Notes: generated from the sequence alone by a model not told the origin. A DNA stretch of 64,000 bases from Palsa-147 sp036513895 (GCA_036513895.1 DATBYF010000070.1:1-64000), one strand, 5' to 3'; shown: positions 52,367 through 61,691, numbered from the stretch's first letter. Translations and numbers: made by a program.

Positions 52367-53502
52367 AGATCATGACGATTCTCGGGACTCGGCCCGAGAT
52401 CATTCGTCTCAGCCAAATTATCCCCCTCTTGGATCGGCATTCCGAACATATCTTGGTGGATACAGGCCAAAACTATGATGCTTCTTTGAGCGAGTTATTT
52501 TTTCGCGAGTTGAAGGTGCGCCGACCGGACATCTCCCTCGGAGTGCGTGCATCCGGTTTCGGAGATCAGGTCGCGCAGATTTTGTCCCGCGGCGAACAAG
52601 TACTTTTGAAAAGACGTCCCGACCGTGTGCTCATTCTTGGCGACACTAACAGTGGATTGATGGCGATCGTGGCGCGCCGGCTTGACATTCCGGTTTACCA
52701 CCTCGAAGCTGGCAACCGCTGCTACGATTTTCGCGTTCCAGAAGAGAGCAATCGCCGCATGATCGACCACCTCAGTTCCGTTCTGATGCCCTATACGAAT
52801 CGCAGCCGGGAGAACCTCTTGCGGGAGGGTATCGCGGGGCAGGATATCTTCGTAGTTGGCAATCCGATCTACGAGGTTCTGCAGGCCTTCGCTGATCAGA
52901 TCGCCGCAAGCACTGTCCTGTCTCGACTCGGCGTCAAAGAGAAAGATTTTTTTCTAGTGACCATGCATCGCGCCGAGAATGTCGATTTCGAGGATCGGTT
53001 GCGCAGCTTGATTGACGCGCTTGAACTGCTCCATGAAAGATACCGTTTGCCGATTGTTGCGTCGTTGCATCCGCGGACCAAGTCCAAGGCCGAACAGTTT
53101 GGCATCAGCCTCATTCGTCCAGGTCTAGCTTTTTGTGAGCCGTTTGGATTCTTCGATTTTATCCGTCTGGAGCAAAGTGCGTTCTGCGTTCTTTCCGATA
53201 GCGGAACTGTTCAGGAAGAAGCCTGCATAATGGGAGTACCGAACGTGACCATTCGAGATGTGACGGAAAGGCCGGAGACAATCGAGTGCGGTTCAAGCGT
53301 TCTCGCCGGCGCCGACGCGCAAACAATCCTTAACATGGTCAGCTTGGTTACGCAGAATACCCGGCGGTGGCAACCTCCGGCCGAATATCTTTCGCCGCAC
53401 GTGTCCGATACTGTAGCTGGAATAGTTCTTGGCTACCGCATCGCCGCTCAGGACGCGACGTTTCCGCTTGCGAACGCTGCGCCAATGAGCGCCACTCGCT
53501 GA
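52363..53502 (+). CDS. UDP-L-sugar 2-epimerase (FnlC/WbvD-like)
   Basis: 379 residues, TTG start overlapping the previous stop by 4 bases. The N-terminus I-L-G-T-R-P-E-I-I-R is that of UDP-GlcNAc 2-epimerase folds. The segment H-L-E-A-G-N-R-C-Y-D-F-R-V-P-E-E-S-N-R, with N-R-C in place of L-R-T of WecB, is diagnostic of the FnlC/WbjD/WbvD branch that acts on L-sugars. So it is not a simple ManNAc-forming WecB. The last step of the UDP-L-QuiNAc or UDP-L-FucNAc pathway is the likely role. Confidence 0.88.
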   Translation: MKIMTILGTRPEIIRLSQIIPLLDRHSEHILVDTGQNYDASLSELFFRELKVRRPDISLGVRASGFGDQVAQILSRGEQVLLKRRPDRVLILGDTNSGLMAIVARRLDIPVYHLEAGNRCYDFRVPEESNRRMIDHLSSVLMPYTNRSRENLLREGIAGQDIFVVGNPIYEVLQAFADQIAASTVLSRLGVKEKDFFLVTMHRAENVDFEDRLRSLIDALELLHERYRLPIVASLHPRTKSKAEQFGISLIRPGLAFCEPFGFFDFIRLEQSAFCVLSDSGTVQEEACIMGVPNVTIRDVTERPETIECGSSVLAGADAQTILNMVSLVTQNTRRWQPPAEYLSPHVSDTVAGIVLGYRIAAQDATFPLANAAPMSATR

Positions 53503-53532
53503 CCTACGCATCCCAGCACGTAAAAATCTTTC

Positions 53533-54783
53533 ATGCACATCCTGATACTTGTCGACTGCTATTTTCCGGTTTATAAATCCGGCGCAAAGCAAATCCATGA
53601 TCTCAGCGACGAATTTCTGCGACACGGGCATGAGGTCACGGTTTTAACGACCACGCACGAAATCTCTCAGGATCTCGATGTTTCCATGCAAAACGGCGTG
53701 TGCGTCGCCCGCGTGAAGACTCCTCAAATCAAAGGCGTGTCAAATCTGCGCCGGGGTTTTCATGAGATTCGCATCTCGGCGCTCGTTTGGCGAAAGGCAG
53801 GCGCATTTCTCTCGCGACATCCGGCGGATTTGATCGTCTTCTATTCTCCGACAATTTTCTGGGGCGCGCTGGTGAGGCGGTTGAAAGCGATATGGCACTG
53901 CCGATCTTATTTGATTCTGCGCGATATTTTTCCGGAGTGGGCGGCAGATACAGGTGTTCTGAAGCGCGGTTTAACCTATCGGTTCTTTCGCAGGAAGGAG
54001 GCCGAACAGTACGTCACCGCTGACGTCATCGGCGTGCAATCAGAAGGCGATTTACCCTATTTTGACCATAATTTTGGTGCCGGCCGGTTTCATTTGGAGG
54101 TTCTGCGAAACTGGACGAAGCTTGAGGAGCCAAATTCGCAAAAGACAGAGTTTCGATTGCGGCTCGGCCTGGTGAGCAGGGTCGTCTTCTTCTTCGGTGG
54201 AAACATTGGGATCGCGCAGGACATGGACAATCTTCTCAGGCTCGCGGCTAGTCTCTCGGGCGATCCGCGTATTTTTTTCCTGATCGTCGGCGAAGGCAGC
54301 GAAACGCGTCGCCTCGAAGCAACAATTGCCGAACGACGCTTGCCGAACATTCGGAGGCTGCCGCCGGTCGAGCAGCGTGAATACGTTTCGATGGTATCCG
54401 AATTCGATGTAGGACTAATTTCTCTCGATCGCCGGCTCAAGAATCACAATATTCCCGGAAAATTGCTGAGCTACTTCTACTCGGCGATACCCGTTCTGGC
54501 CAGCATCAATCCCGGTTCCGATCTTTTTTCGCTTCTTGAAGGAAATCAGGCAGGCATATGTCGTGTGAACGGCGACGATAAGGGGCTTCGTGCCGCCGCG
54601 CTTCAACTGGTGAATGACCCTCACTTGCGGTACCGCATGGGTCGAAACGGCCGGTTGCTTCTGGAAGAGAAGTTCTCAGTCGAATCAGCGGCGGTACAAA
54701 TCTTGCAGCACCTTCCTCGTTCAGTGCCGACGCTCGAACCTCGCGTCTTGCTGCCAGCCCTAAACGTGCCAGTAATCTCATGA
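53533..54783 (+). CDS. glycosyltransferase family 4 (WbuB-like)
   Basis: 416 residues. The start M-H-I-L-I-L-V-D-C-Y-F-P-V-Y-K-S-G-A-K and the W-R-K and L-R-D-I-F-P-E-W-A region resemble WbuB-type transferases, known for adding L-FucNAc. The position directly after the UDP-L-sugar genes supports that donor. C-terminal motifs F-F-F-G-G-N-I-G and P-G-K-L-L-S-Y-F-Y are in place. Other donors remain possible. Confidence 0.88.
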   Translation: MHILILVDCYFPVYKSGAKQIHDLSDEFLRHGHEVTVLTTTHEISQDLDVSMQNGVCVARVKTPQIKGVSNLRRGFHEIRISALVWRKAGAFLSRHPADLIVFYSPTIFWGALVRRLKAIWHCRSYLILRDIFPEWAADTGVLKRGLTYRFFRRKEAEQYVTADVIGVQSEGDLPYFDHNFGAGRFHLEVLRNWTKLEEPNSQKTEFRLRLGLVSRVVFFFGGNIGIAQDMDNLLRLAASLSGDPRIFFLIVGEGSETRRLEATIAERRLPNIRRLPPVEQREYVSMVSEFDVGLISLDRRLKNHNIPGKLLSYFYSAIPVLASINPGSDLFSLLEGNQAGICRVNGDDKGLRAAALQLVNDPHLRYRMGRNGRLLLEEKFSVESAAVQILQHLPRSVPTLEPRVLLPALNVPVIS

Positions 54784-54852
54784 CGTTCTCGGTCTTGAAC
54801 TTTCAGCGGCACACTGTACTGGCTAAGCACCAACCGCCTATCGCCTAATTTC

Positions 54853-56415
54853 GTGCTTCTTTTCTACATTTCGATTTTTGCTGGCAGTGTGCTGCTTTCT
54901 GCCATTCTGACGCGCCTCGTGCGTGATCTTGCCGTGCATTTTCGCTGGGTCGATCCCGCGAATCTCGGCCGTCATCTTCACGTGAAGTCCGTCCCGAGAA
55001 TCGGAGGGATTGCGCTTTTTCTTGGTTTCACGGCCGCGTCAATCATCGGCATCGCGGTGTCCAGATTTGTCGGCAACCGCGAAGCTATCTCAACCCATAC
55101 GATGCTTTCGATTCTCTTGCCGGCGCTGCTCGTCCTCCTTTTGGGACTGTGCGATGACCTGTTTTCGCTCAGTCCGTATTGGAAGCTCGGAATAGAAACG
55201 ATCGCGGCGATCTGGCTTTACGCCGGTGGGTTGGGTATCCATTTCCTCGGTCCCAATTTCGCGGAAAGCAAACTGCGAATCCCCCTCGGGCTTTTCGCAA
55301 CGATATTCTGGGTCTTGCTGATTACCAATGCATTCAACCTGATTGATGGCCTCGATGGTCTTGCTTGTGGCTCAGCGTTTATTGCTGCGATTGTAGTTTG
55401 CCTTACTTCACTCTGGGGACATGTTCCGTCTATTTCACTTCTAGCCACGGCTTTGGCCGGAGCGGCGCTGGGGTTTCTCCGGTACAACTTCCATCCCGCA
55501 ACTATTTTTTTGGGCGATTCAGGAAGCCTGCTGCTTGGTTTCCTGCTGAGTGGATTGTCATTCGCAGTCGGTTCGAACGCCGGAGTCTCGGTGGCGGTCG
55601 CTGTGCCCGTGGTGTGTCTCGGTTTGCCGATTCTGGATGTAAGCTTGTCCGTTTTCCGCCGCTTTCTCGGCAGCAAGCCGCTTTTTCGCGGCGACGACGA
55701 GCATATCCATCACAAATTGATCAAACGCGGCGTTTCTCATCGCGACGCTGTCTTGATCCTGTACGGAGTAGCCGCCGGATTTTCGGTTTTCGGGCTAATG
55801 TTGGTGCGCGGAAAATGGATGTTCGGATTTGCGGTTGCCGCTATCGGACTAGGAGTTTGGCGAGGAGTGCGGGAGTTGAAGTACTTGGAGTTTTCTGAGC
55901 TCGCGGCCGCGGCCCGTCGCATTCGACAGCGAAGACTGGTCATTGCCAACGACGTGAATCTCCGGCGCGCCATCGAATCGATTGACAAGGCGCCACCGGA
56001 TTTCACCGAAATCTGTGAAATTCTTCGTTCCGCGCTCGAACCGCTGGGCTTCTCGGGTATAGCCTTCAGTTTCACCGAACCCGATCCAATCGATCGATGC
56101 TTGCTGTTTCCAATTCTCACCGACGCGAACGGCAGGCTGGCGGTGATGTGGCGGGAAATCGATACATCATCGCCCGATTGGGAACTTCGCCTTCGCTTGG
56201 TATCGCACGCCGGAAAGCATTTCGGCGATTTTGTCCTCCTACGAGAGGGAACTGCAGGGCCGCTATGGCTGGATATGAACCTCTTGAGCGGTGAGTTTCG
56301 AAAATCTGTCTCCGAAATTCTGGATCAGGCAATTCAGGCGCTTCCATCGGACACCCGGGCTCACGCCATTTCGAAATCACGTGCCACACCAAGCCCCGCG
56401 AGAGCCATCGTCTGA
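54853..56415 (+). CDS. WecA/TagO-like initiating sugar-phosphate transferase with C-terminal extension
   Basis: 520 residues, GTG start. Residues 1-340 form the MraY/WecA polytopic domain: L-G-L-C-D-D-L, the catalytic N-A-F-N-L-I-D-G-L-D-G-L, F-L-G-D-S-G-S and the D-D-E-H-I-H-H-K-L-I-K-R-G loop. This would load the first sugar-1-phosphate onto undecaprenyl phosphate. After about residue 350 comes an extra soluble region of about 170 residues not found in E. coli WecA, with several strands and helices, not recognised. It may be a regulatory or partner-binding part. Confidence 0.9.
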   Translation: MLLFYISIFAGSVLLSAILTRLVRDLAVHFRWVDPANLGRHLHVKSVPRIGGIALFLGFTAASIIGIAVSRFVGNREAISTHTMLSILLPALLVLLLGLCDDLFSLSPYWKLGIETIAAIWLYAGGLGIHFLGPNFAESKLRIPLGLFATIFWVLLITNAFNLIDGLDGLACGSAFIAAIVVCLTSLWGHVPSISLLATALAGAALGFLRYNFHPATIFLGDSGSLLLGFLLSGLSFAVGSNAGVSVAVAVPVVCLGLPILDVSLSVFRRFLGSKPLFRGDDEHIHHKLIKRGVSHRDAVLILYGVAAGFSVFGLMLVRGKWMFGFAVAAIGLGVWRGVRELKYLEFSELAAAARRIRQRRLVIANDVNLRRAIESIDKAPPDFTEICEILRSALEPLGFSGIAFSFTEPDPIDRCLLFPILTDANGRLAVMWREIDTSSPDWELRLRLVSHAGKHFGDFVLLREGTAGPLWLDMNLLSGEFRKSVSEILDQAIQALPSDTRAHAISKSRATPSPARAIV

Positions 56416-56571
56416 GGCCTGACAAGTATCCTCGCTGTCCTTCCTCGCTTAACACCACCTGCCTGCATCGCTAGATCCAGAAGAATTCCCAACACAAGTT
56501 TGTATTAGCTCGTCGTAAAATGGCGACGTGCCTTTCCGTCCAAGCGGCGAACGCTTCGGGAGTTACGTGCG

Positions 56572-57846
56572 ATGCGGTTTTTGATTCTCACGCAGTATTT
56601 TCCTCCCGAGGTTGGCGCCCCGCAGATTCGCCTCTCTGCGTTCGCGCGAGAATTGATTCGGCAAGGTCATTCCGTCGAAGTCGTGACGGCGCTCCCCAAT
56701 TATCCGCGAGGTAGAATTTTTGACGAGTACCGCAATCGCTGGCACCTCAGAGAAACGATCGACGGCATGCGCGTACATCGCACCTGGGTCTATGCATCTC
56801 TCGGTGCAGGATGGAAGCGCGCGGTTAGCTTTGCATCATTTGCGATCACATCTCTATATAGCGTATTTAAGTGCGCTCGCCCTGATTGGATTTTCGTAGA
56901 GTCGCCGCCTCTTTCGTTAGTTTTACCGGCGATTCTCGCGGCGCGGCTATGGCGCGTGCCCGTAATTATGAACGTTGCGGATTTGTGGCCGGACTCAATA
57001 CGCGCGCTGGGACTCGACCGCGGCCCCAACATTATGAAAGTTCTCGCGAGCCTGGAACGATTCGCTTACGCACAATCGGACATGATTACCACTGTCAGTG
57101 ATGGCGTCCGGCAGAATTTGGTACAAGAGAAAACCGTGCCGTCGTCAAAAATCTTGCTACTTGAGAATGGCGTTGATCCAGATATATTCCGGCCGCTCGC
57201 CGTCGACGAGGATTTGAAACGCACGTTGGGAATTCAAGATCAGCGGATCGTGTTGTTTGCAGGAACGCACGGCTTCGCGCAAGGCCTCGAAACCGCGTTG
57301 GCCGCCGCCAAACTTTTGAAGAACGAGTCCATACACTTCTTATTTATCGGCGACGGTTCCGCGAAAGCGCAACTTGTTCAATTGGCGAGCCAGAGGCGTT
57401 TGCGAAACGTTACGTTCCTTGCTCCCGTAAATCCAAATGAAGTCGCGCGCTACTTTTCTATCGCAGATTACGGCTTGGCGTGCCAGCGGGATGTCCCGCT
57501 ACTCGAAGGAAATCGCCCTGCCAAAATTACTTCGATCATGGCTTGTGGCAAGCCCGTCTTATTCGCCGGGAAGGGGGAGGGCGCCCGGCTTGTCGAGGAA
57601 GCGCGTGGCGGCGTCGTCGTCCAACCCGAAGATTCTTTGGCGCTGGCAAACGCGATTCGCAACATCGTATCGAACCCCGTGAGCGCGGCCGCGATGGGCC
57701 GAAACGGGCGCGCTTTCGTCCAACAACATTTCATGTGGGAATCACTGGTTCGGGAATGGCTCACGCAAGTTCTCGCGTTTCGGAAGTCCGCCGCCCTCGC
57801 GTCCAGGGATCGCGAGCGCGCTGCCCATGCTTCGGTGAGTCAATGA
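56572..57846 (+). CDS. glycosyltransferase family 4 (WbuB-like, second)
   Basis: 424 residues. Start M-R-F-L-I-L-T-Q-Y-F-P-P-E-V-G-A-P-Q-I-R-L, then V-T-A-L-P-N-Y-P-R-G and M-N-V-A-D-L-W-P-D-S, all marks of WbuB-type GT4. The donor site E-G-N-R-P-A-K-I-T-S-I-M-A-C-G-K-P-V is intact. Its stop overlaps the next start (ATGA). Confidence 0.9.
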   Translation: MRFLILTQYFPPEVGAPQIRLSAFARELIRQGHSVEVVTALPNYPRGRIFDEYRNRWHLRETIDGMRVHRTWVYASLGAGWKRAVSFASFAITSLYSVFKCARPDWIFVESPPLSLVLPAILAARLWRVPVIMNVADLWPDSIRALGLDRGPNIMKVLASLERFAYAQSDMITTVSDGVRQNLVQEKTVPSSKILLLENGVDPDIFRPLAVDEDLKRTLGIQDQRIVLFAGTHGFAQGLETALAAAKLLKNESIHFLFIGDGSAKAQLVQLASQRRLRNVTFLAPVNPNEVARYFSIADYGLACQRDVPLLEGNRPAKITSIMACGKPVLFAGKGEGARLVEEARGGVVVQPEDSLALANAIRNIVSNPVSAAAMGRNGRAFVQQHFMWESLVREWLTQVLAFRKSAALASRDRERAAHASVSQ

Positions 57847-58607
57847 CGATCGCCGGGGGGAACGTAGGAATCGCGCCTCCGGAACCGCCGGGCTCATCCT
57901 GTTCGCCGGGCGCTGCAAAACTTTCGGAATTGCAACGGATTCGCGAAGCTTACGCGCGCCGTCAGCGCTCGATACCGACTTCGCGTTACTCACCCCTGGA
58001 TCGCGCTCACGTTTTCCAAACGGATGAGCTCAAAACGAGCCTTCTCCGATTGCTCCGCCGCAGAATCGCCATCTCTCTGGCGGAAGCGCGCATACTTGAT
58101 GTCGGTTGCGGAGACGGCCGTTGGTTTCGAGTGCTCGGCGAATTCGGCGCGCAGCCGCAGAATTTGTCCGGGATCGATCTTCTGCCGGAGCGAATCGAAC
58201 TCGCGCGACAGCTGTGCTCGCCCCTCACGACATTGATCTGCGGCGATGCATCGACTTTGCCATTCGCCGATTCGAGCTTCGATATTCTGCTGTCATTCAC
58301 AGCATTCAGCTCGATCCAAGATCCCGCGTTGAAATCGTCGCTCGCTGCAGAAATGCTGCGCGTCCTACATCCCGGCGGTTTTATTCTCTGGTACGATTTT
58401 TGCGTGAACAATCCTCGAAATTTCGATGTCAGTGGAATCCCGAGAAGGGAAGTCGAGCGGCTGTTTTCCGGTCGCCGCGTCGAACTTGAACGGATCACGC
58501 TTGCGCCTCCGCTCGCGCGCCTCCTTGCCTGGAGCAACCCGCTCCTAAAAGCGCTTTCGAGTGCCCGATTCTTGTGCACGCATTATTTTGGATCGATCAC
58601 GAAATGA
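57843..58607 (+). CDS. class I SAM-dependent methyltransferase
   Basis: 254 residues from the ATG overlapping the previous stop. SAM loop I-L-D-V-G-C-G-D-G-R-W, second strand S-G-I-D-L-L-P-E-R, and S-F-D-I-L-L-S-F-T at motif II. Full length, unlike the relic at 48243. Coupled to both neighbours by 4-base overlaps, so likely a cluster-specific sugar methyltransferase. Confidence 0.9.
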   Translation: MTIAGGNVGIAPPEPPGSSCSPGAAKLSELQRIREAYARRQRSIPTSRYSPLDRAHVFQTDELKTSLLRLLRRRIAISLAEARILDVGCGDGRWFRVLGEFGAQPQNLSGIDLLPERIELARQLCSPLTTLICGDASTLPFADSSFDILLSFTAFSSIQDPALKSSLAAEMLRVLHPGGFILWYDFCVNNPRNFDVSGIPRREVERLFSGRRVELERITLAPPLARLLAWSNPLLKALSSARFLCTHYFGSITK

Positions 58608-59803
58608 ATCAACATCATGCGAGAATGCGTTCAATTCCATTTCACCGGCCGTCGGTGGCGGAGTCGGAAGTGCAGGCGATCGCCGATGTGATCCTGAGCG
58701 GCACGCTCACCATGGGCCCGCGCACGTTGGAATTTGAAAGACGATTTGCCGCGTATTTAGGCGTTCGGCATGCCGTCGCAGTCTCAAGCGGTACCGCTGC
58801 GCTACATCTTTCGCTCGAGGCCGCGGGGGTCGGACCTGGCGATGAAGTGATTGTGCCGACTACGACATTTACTGCGACAGCCCAGGCGGTCATTTATCTC
58901 GGCGCAAAGCCGATTCTCTGCGATATCAACCCCGCCACATTGAACATGGACTATAGGGATGCGCGCTGGCGGATCAACTCGGCAACGCGCGCCATCGTGC
59001 CTGTGCATCTGGGCGGCAATCCTTGCGACATGCGCGAAATTGCAGAGATTGCGCGGCAGCACAATTTGCGTGTCGTCGAAGATGCAGCGCACGCACTGCC
59101 TTCGCGATATTACGCGCAATTAATCGGCTCTATGAGCGAGTTCACCTGCTTCAGTTTTTACGCGACTAAGCCGCTCACCACCGGCGAAGGTGGCATGATT
59201 ACGACAGATAATGACGAAGCGGCAGCTCGTATACGATTGATGCGTCTTCATGGAATCGACCGGTCGGGCGACGAGCGAGCGGGGAGCAACGGTTCCTGGG
59301 ACTATTCAATTCGCGAAGCCGGCTACAAATACAATTTCACCGATATCCAGGCGGCTCTCGGAATCGTTCAACTGGCCAAATGCGACGCGATGCGAGACAA
59401 ACGAACACGTATCGCTCAGCTGTATTCAAAAGCGTTCGGCGCGATTGACGCGCTGGAAACCCCTAACGTAAGTGAGAACTGCGAATCCTCCTGGCATTTG
59501 TACATCCTGCGATTGCACCTGGATCGCCTGAGCGCCGATCGCAACGAGTTCATTCAGCGCATGTCGCAGAAAGGCGTCGCCTGCAGCGTCCACTTTATTC
59601 CGTTGCATCTCCAGGATTTCTACCAGCGAGCCTACGGATATCAGTCCGGCGATTTTGCCTGTGCCGAGGCCGAATTCCAGCGCTGTGTTTCCCTTCCAAT
59701 TTATCCGGATCTGTGTGACGAAGAAGTTGAGTACATCGTTGAAGCAGTGCGGCAGACCGTCGCTGGCCTTTACGTCCCTAGTGCGATTGCGGTCCGTGCC
59801 TAG
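58604..59803 (+). CDS. DegT/DnrJ/EryC1 family PLP sugar aminotransferase
   Basis: 399 residues from the ATG overlapping the previous stop. Motifs: H-A-V-A-V-S-S-G-T-A-A-L-H-L, V-V-E-D-A-A-H-A-L, the Schiff-base Lys in F-Y-A-T-K-P-L-T-T-G-E-G-G, and Y-N-F-T-D-I-Q-A-A-L-G. It transfers an amino group to a keto sugar. The CapD-like dehydratase next door would make a UDP-4-keto-6-deoxy-HexNAc, a fitting substrate (as with PglF/PglE). Confidence 0.93.
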   Translation: MNQHHARMRSIPFHRPSVAESEVQAIADVILSGTLTMGPRTLEFERRFAAYLGVRHAVAVSSGTAALHLSLEAAGVGPGDEVIVPTTTFTATAQAVIYLGAKPILCDINPATLNMDYRDARWRINSATRAIVPVHLGGNPCDMREIAEIARQHNLRVVEDAAHALPSRYYAQLIGSMSEFTCFSFYATKPLTTGEGGMITTDNDEAAARIRLMRLHGIDRSGDERAGSNGSWDYSIREAGYKYNFTDIQAALGIVQLAKCDAMRDKRTRIAQLYSKAFGAIDALETPNVSENCESSWHLYILRLHLDRLSADRNEFIQRMSQKGVACSVHFIPLHLQDFYQRAYGYQSGDFACAEAEFQRCVSLPIYPDLCDEEVEYIVEAVRQTVAGLYVPSAIAVRA

Positions 59804-60890
59804 CCGCGCGCCGTTTCACGAAGTCTCGATGGAAGACCTGCTCGGCCGACAGCCGCTTCAGGTTGATCTCGACGCGGTCCGCCAAGGTCTGGACGGCCGT
59901 GTAGTCCTCGTAACGGGGGCGGCAGGATCTATCGGCTCCGCGCTCCGCCGACAAATCATCGAATACGGCCCTAAAAAAATTGTTTGTGTGGACCGGAACG
60001 AGCATGGTCTCGCGTTATTGCAGCGAGAGTGCTCGGATCTCCACGCCCAGAGGCGCATCGTGACTGTCGCTGCCGATGTTGGCGACGAGAATGCAATACG
60101 GCGATGCTTCACCGAACACCAAATTGACTTCGTATTTCACGCCGCCGCACACAAACATGTCCCGGAAATGGAAACGAAGGAAGTCGAAGCCGTAACCAAT
60201 AATATTTTCGCGCTTACCACTCTGCTCGATGTCGCCGAAGAACACTCTTGCCGCGCTTTTGTGCTGATTTCGTCTGACAAAGCCGTGAATCCTGCGAGCG
60301 TTATGGGGGCGACCAAGCGCGTCGGGGAACTGATTCTCGCGTCACGTCCTTTGAAAACGATGCGATGCGTGTCAGTCCGCTTTGGAAACGTCCTTGGCTC
60401 GAGCGGCAGCGTGATTCCGATATTGCTAAACCAGTTGCGTCGAGGCCTGCCGTTGACCATAACACACGCCGGAGCTCGGCGATTGTTCATGACCGCCCGA
60501 GAAGCAGTTTCTCTTTTGCTGCAGGCGTTCACGATAGGAAGCCACGGAGATATCTTGGTCCTCGAAATGGGCGAGCCAATAAATATTTTGGAGATGGCGC
60601 GATCTTTGATTCGGCTCTCGGGTGTATCCGAAACGTCGGTGAATATCGAATTCATCGGCTTGCGGGCCGGTGAAAAGCTCGAGGAAGAGTTGTTCTATAA
60701 AAATGAAAGCGTGACGTCAACCTCATGTGAGGAAATCAAACGTGCCCGCATGACTTACGGAAGCTGGCCCGAACTTCAGCTGCAACTTGAAGCGTTGCGG
60801 GCGAGTCTGAATCAGGGCGGTCCAGATCAAATTCGTGCCCGCCTGAGGAACATCGTTCCGGAATTTCGTGACTGGAAGCAGGTCGGATAA
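59796..60890 (+). CDS. CapD/WbpM-like NDP-sugar 4,6-dehydratase, short form
   Basis: 364 residues from a GTG at 59796, which overlaps the aminotransferase end and keeps the family lead-in H-E-V-S-M-E-D-L-L-G-R; an ATG at 59829 would cut inside it. NAD loop V-T-G-A-A-G-S-I-G-S, then S-S-D-K-A-V-N-P-A-S-V-M-G-A-T-K with Met at the Tyr position. The membrane domain of full-length WbpM/CapD is absent, so it is a soluble short form. With the aminotransferase it could make a UDP-4-amino-deoxy sugar. Confidence 0.9.
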   Translation: MPSRAPFHEVSMEDLLGRQPLQVDLDAVRQGLDGRVVLVTGAAGSIGSALRRQIIEYGPKKIVCVDRNEHGLALLQRECSDLHAQRRIVTVAADVGDENAIRRCFTEHQIDFVFHAAAHKHVPEMETKEVEAVTNNIFALTTLLDVAEEHSCRAFVLISSDKAVNPASVMGATKRVGELILASRPLKTMRCVSVRFGNVLGSSGSVIPILLNQLRRGLPLTITHAGARRLFMTAREAVSLLLQAFTIGSHGDILVLEMGEPINILEMARSLIRLSGVSETSVNIEFIGLRAGEKLEEELFYKNESVTSTSCEEIKRARMTYGSWPELQLQLEALRASLNQGGPDQIRARLRNIVPEFRDWKQVG

Positions 60891-60962
60891 AGTCCGGGTT
60901 ACTAACTGGGTATCTCGCCAAAAATTCCTCGCCAAATCGACCGAAAGCCTCTATACTTTTTT

Positions 60963-60978
60963 TGGCACGATAGTTGCT
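60963..60978 (+). promoter_or_regulatory. sigma54 (RpoN) promoter
   Basis: TGGCACG-ATAG-TTGCT: the -24 (GG) and -12 (GC) elements with exact spacing and near-perfect consensus. A T-run precedes it. The start site would be near 60989, upstream of the GTG at 61029. Confidence 0.85.
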
Positions 60979-61028
60979 CCACCCCCCTCCCTGTTTTGCC
61001 TGAATACAATCTTTCGCAGAGGTATCCC

Positions 61029-61691
61029 GTGACTTCCTACGAGATTCGTCTCTTCATTGTTTCTGGCAATCGTCTTCTTCGAGAGGTTCTGACTCGGCTA
61101 TTCAAGGCCCGGGCGCGGATATCGGTAAGCACTGCGGAGAAACTGACGCGTCAGACGGCAGAGCAAATCGTCTCAGCGAACACCGACGTTTTGCTGCTCG
61201 ACACTCCTTCTCCGCTTTTTGAGCACACCGATCATGTTCGACAAATGCGCGCGGCAATTCCCGCGTTGAAAATCGTGCTGATGGCCATGGACGATGACGA
61301 CCGGTTGTTTCTCGAAGCCGTAAAGCACGGAGTATCTGGATATGTTCTACGTGACGCCGCGGCCTCGGATGTCGTTGCGGCTGTAAGAGCCGTCGCGCAA
61401 AGCGCAGCGGTATGTCCACCGCAGTTCTCGCGCGTCCTTTTCGATTTCGTGGCGCAACATTCCGCGACTGGCGGAGCGGTGCCCGACGAATTGCCCTTCC
61501 CGCTGACGCGGCGCGAGCGGCAGCTCGTCCCTTTGATCGCGCGTGGCCTGACCAACAAGGAAATCGCCGCGCATTTCAATCTGTCCGAGCAAACTGTAAA
61601 AAACCACATTCATCGAATGTGCAGCAAAGTTGGCGCGGACGGGCGGCTCAACATCCTCGAAGTGTGCGGGATTCAGCCAATGTTTCAGTAG
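61029..61691 (+). CDS. LuxR/NarL-type response regulator
   Basis: 220 residues from a GTG at 61029, chosen because AGAGGT lies 5 bases upstream and it leaves a leader after the sigma54 start; a TTG at 60996 is too close to that start. The receiver domain keeps the phosphoacceptor Asp (V-L-L-L-D-T-P-S-P) and Lys-position changes, but the first acidic pair is absent (F-I-V-S-G-N). The HTH reads L-T-R-R-E-R-Q-L-V-P-L-I-A-R-G-L-T-N-K-E-I-A and S-E-Q-T-V-K-N-H-I. It closes the polysaccharide cluster and may regulate it. Confidence 0.9.
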   Translation: MTSYEIRLFIVSGNRLLREVLTRLFKARARISVSTAEKLTRQTAEQIVSANTDVLLLDTPSPLFEHTDHVRQMRAAIPALKIVLMAMDDDDRLFLEAVKHGVSGYVLRDAAASDVVAAVRAVAQSAAVCPPQFSRVLFDFVAQHSATGGAVPDELPFPLTRRERQLVPLIARGLTNKEIAAHFNLSEQTVKNHIHRMCSKVGADGRLNILEVCGIQPMFQ

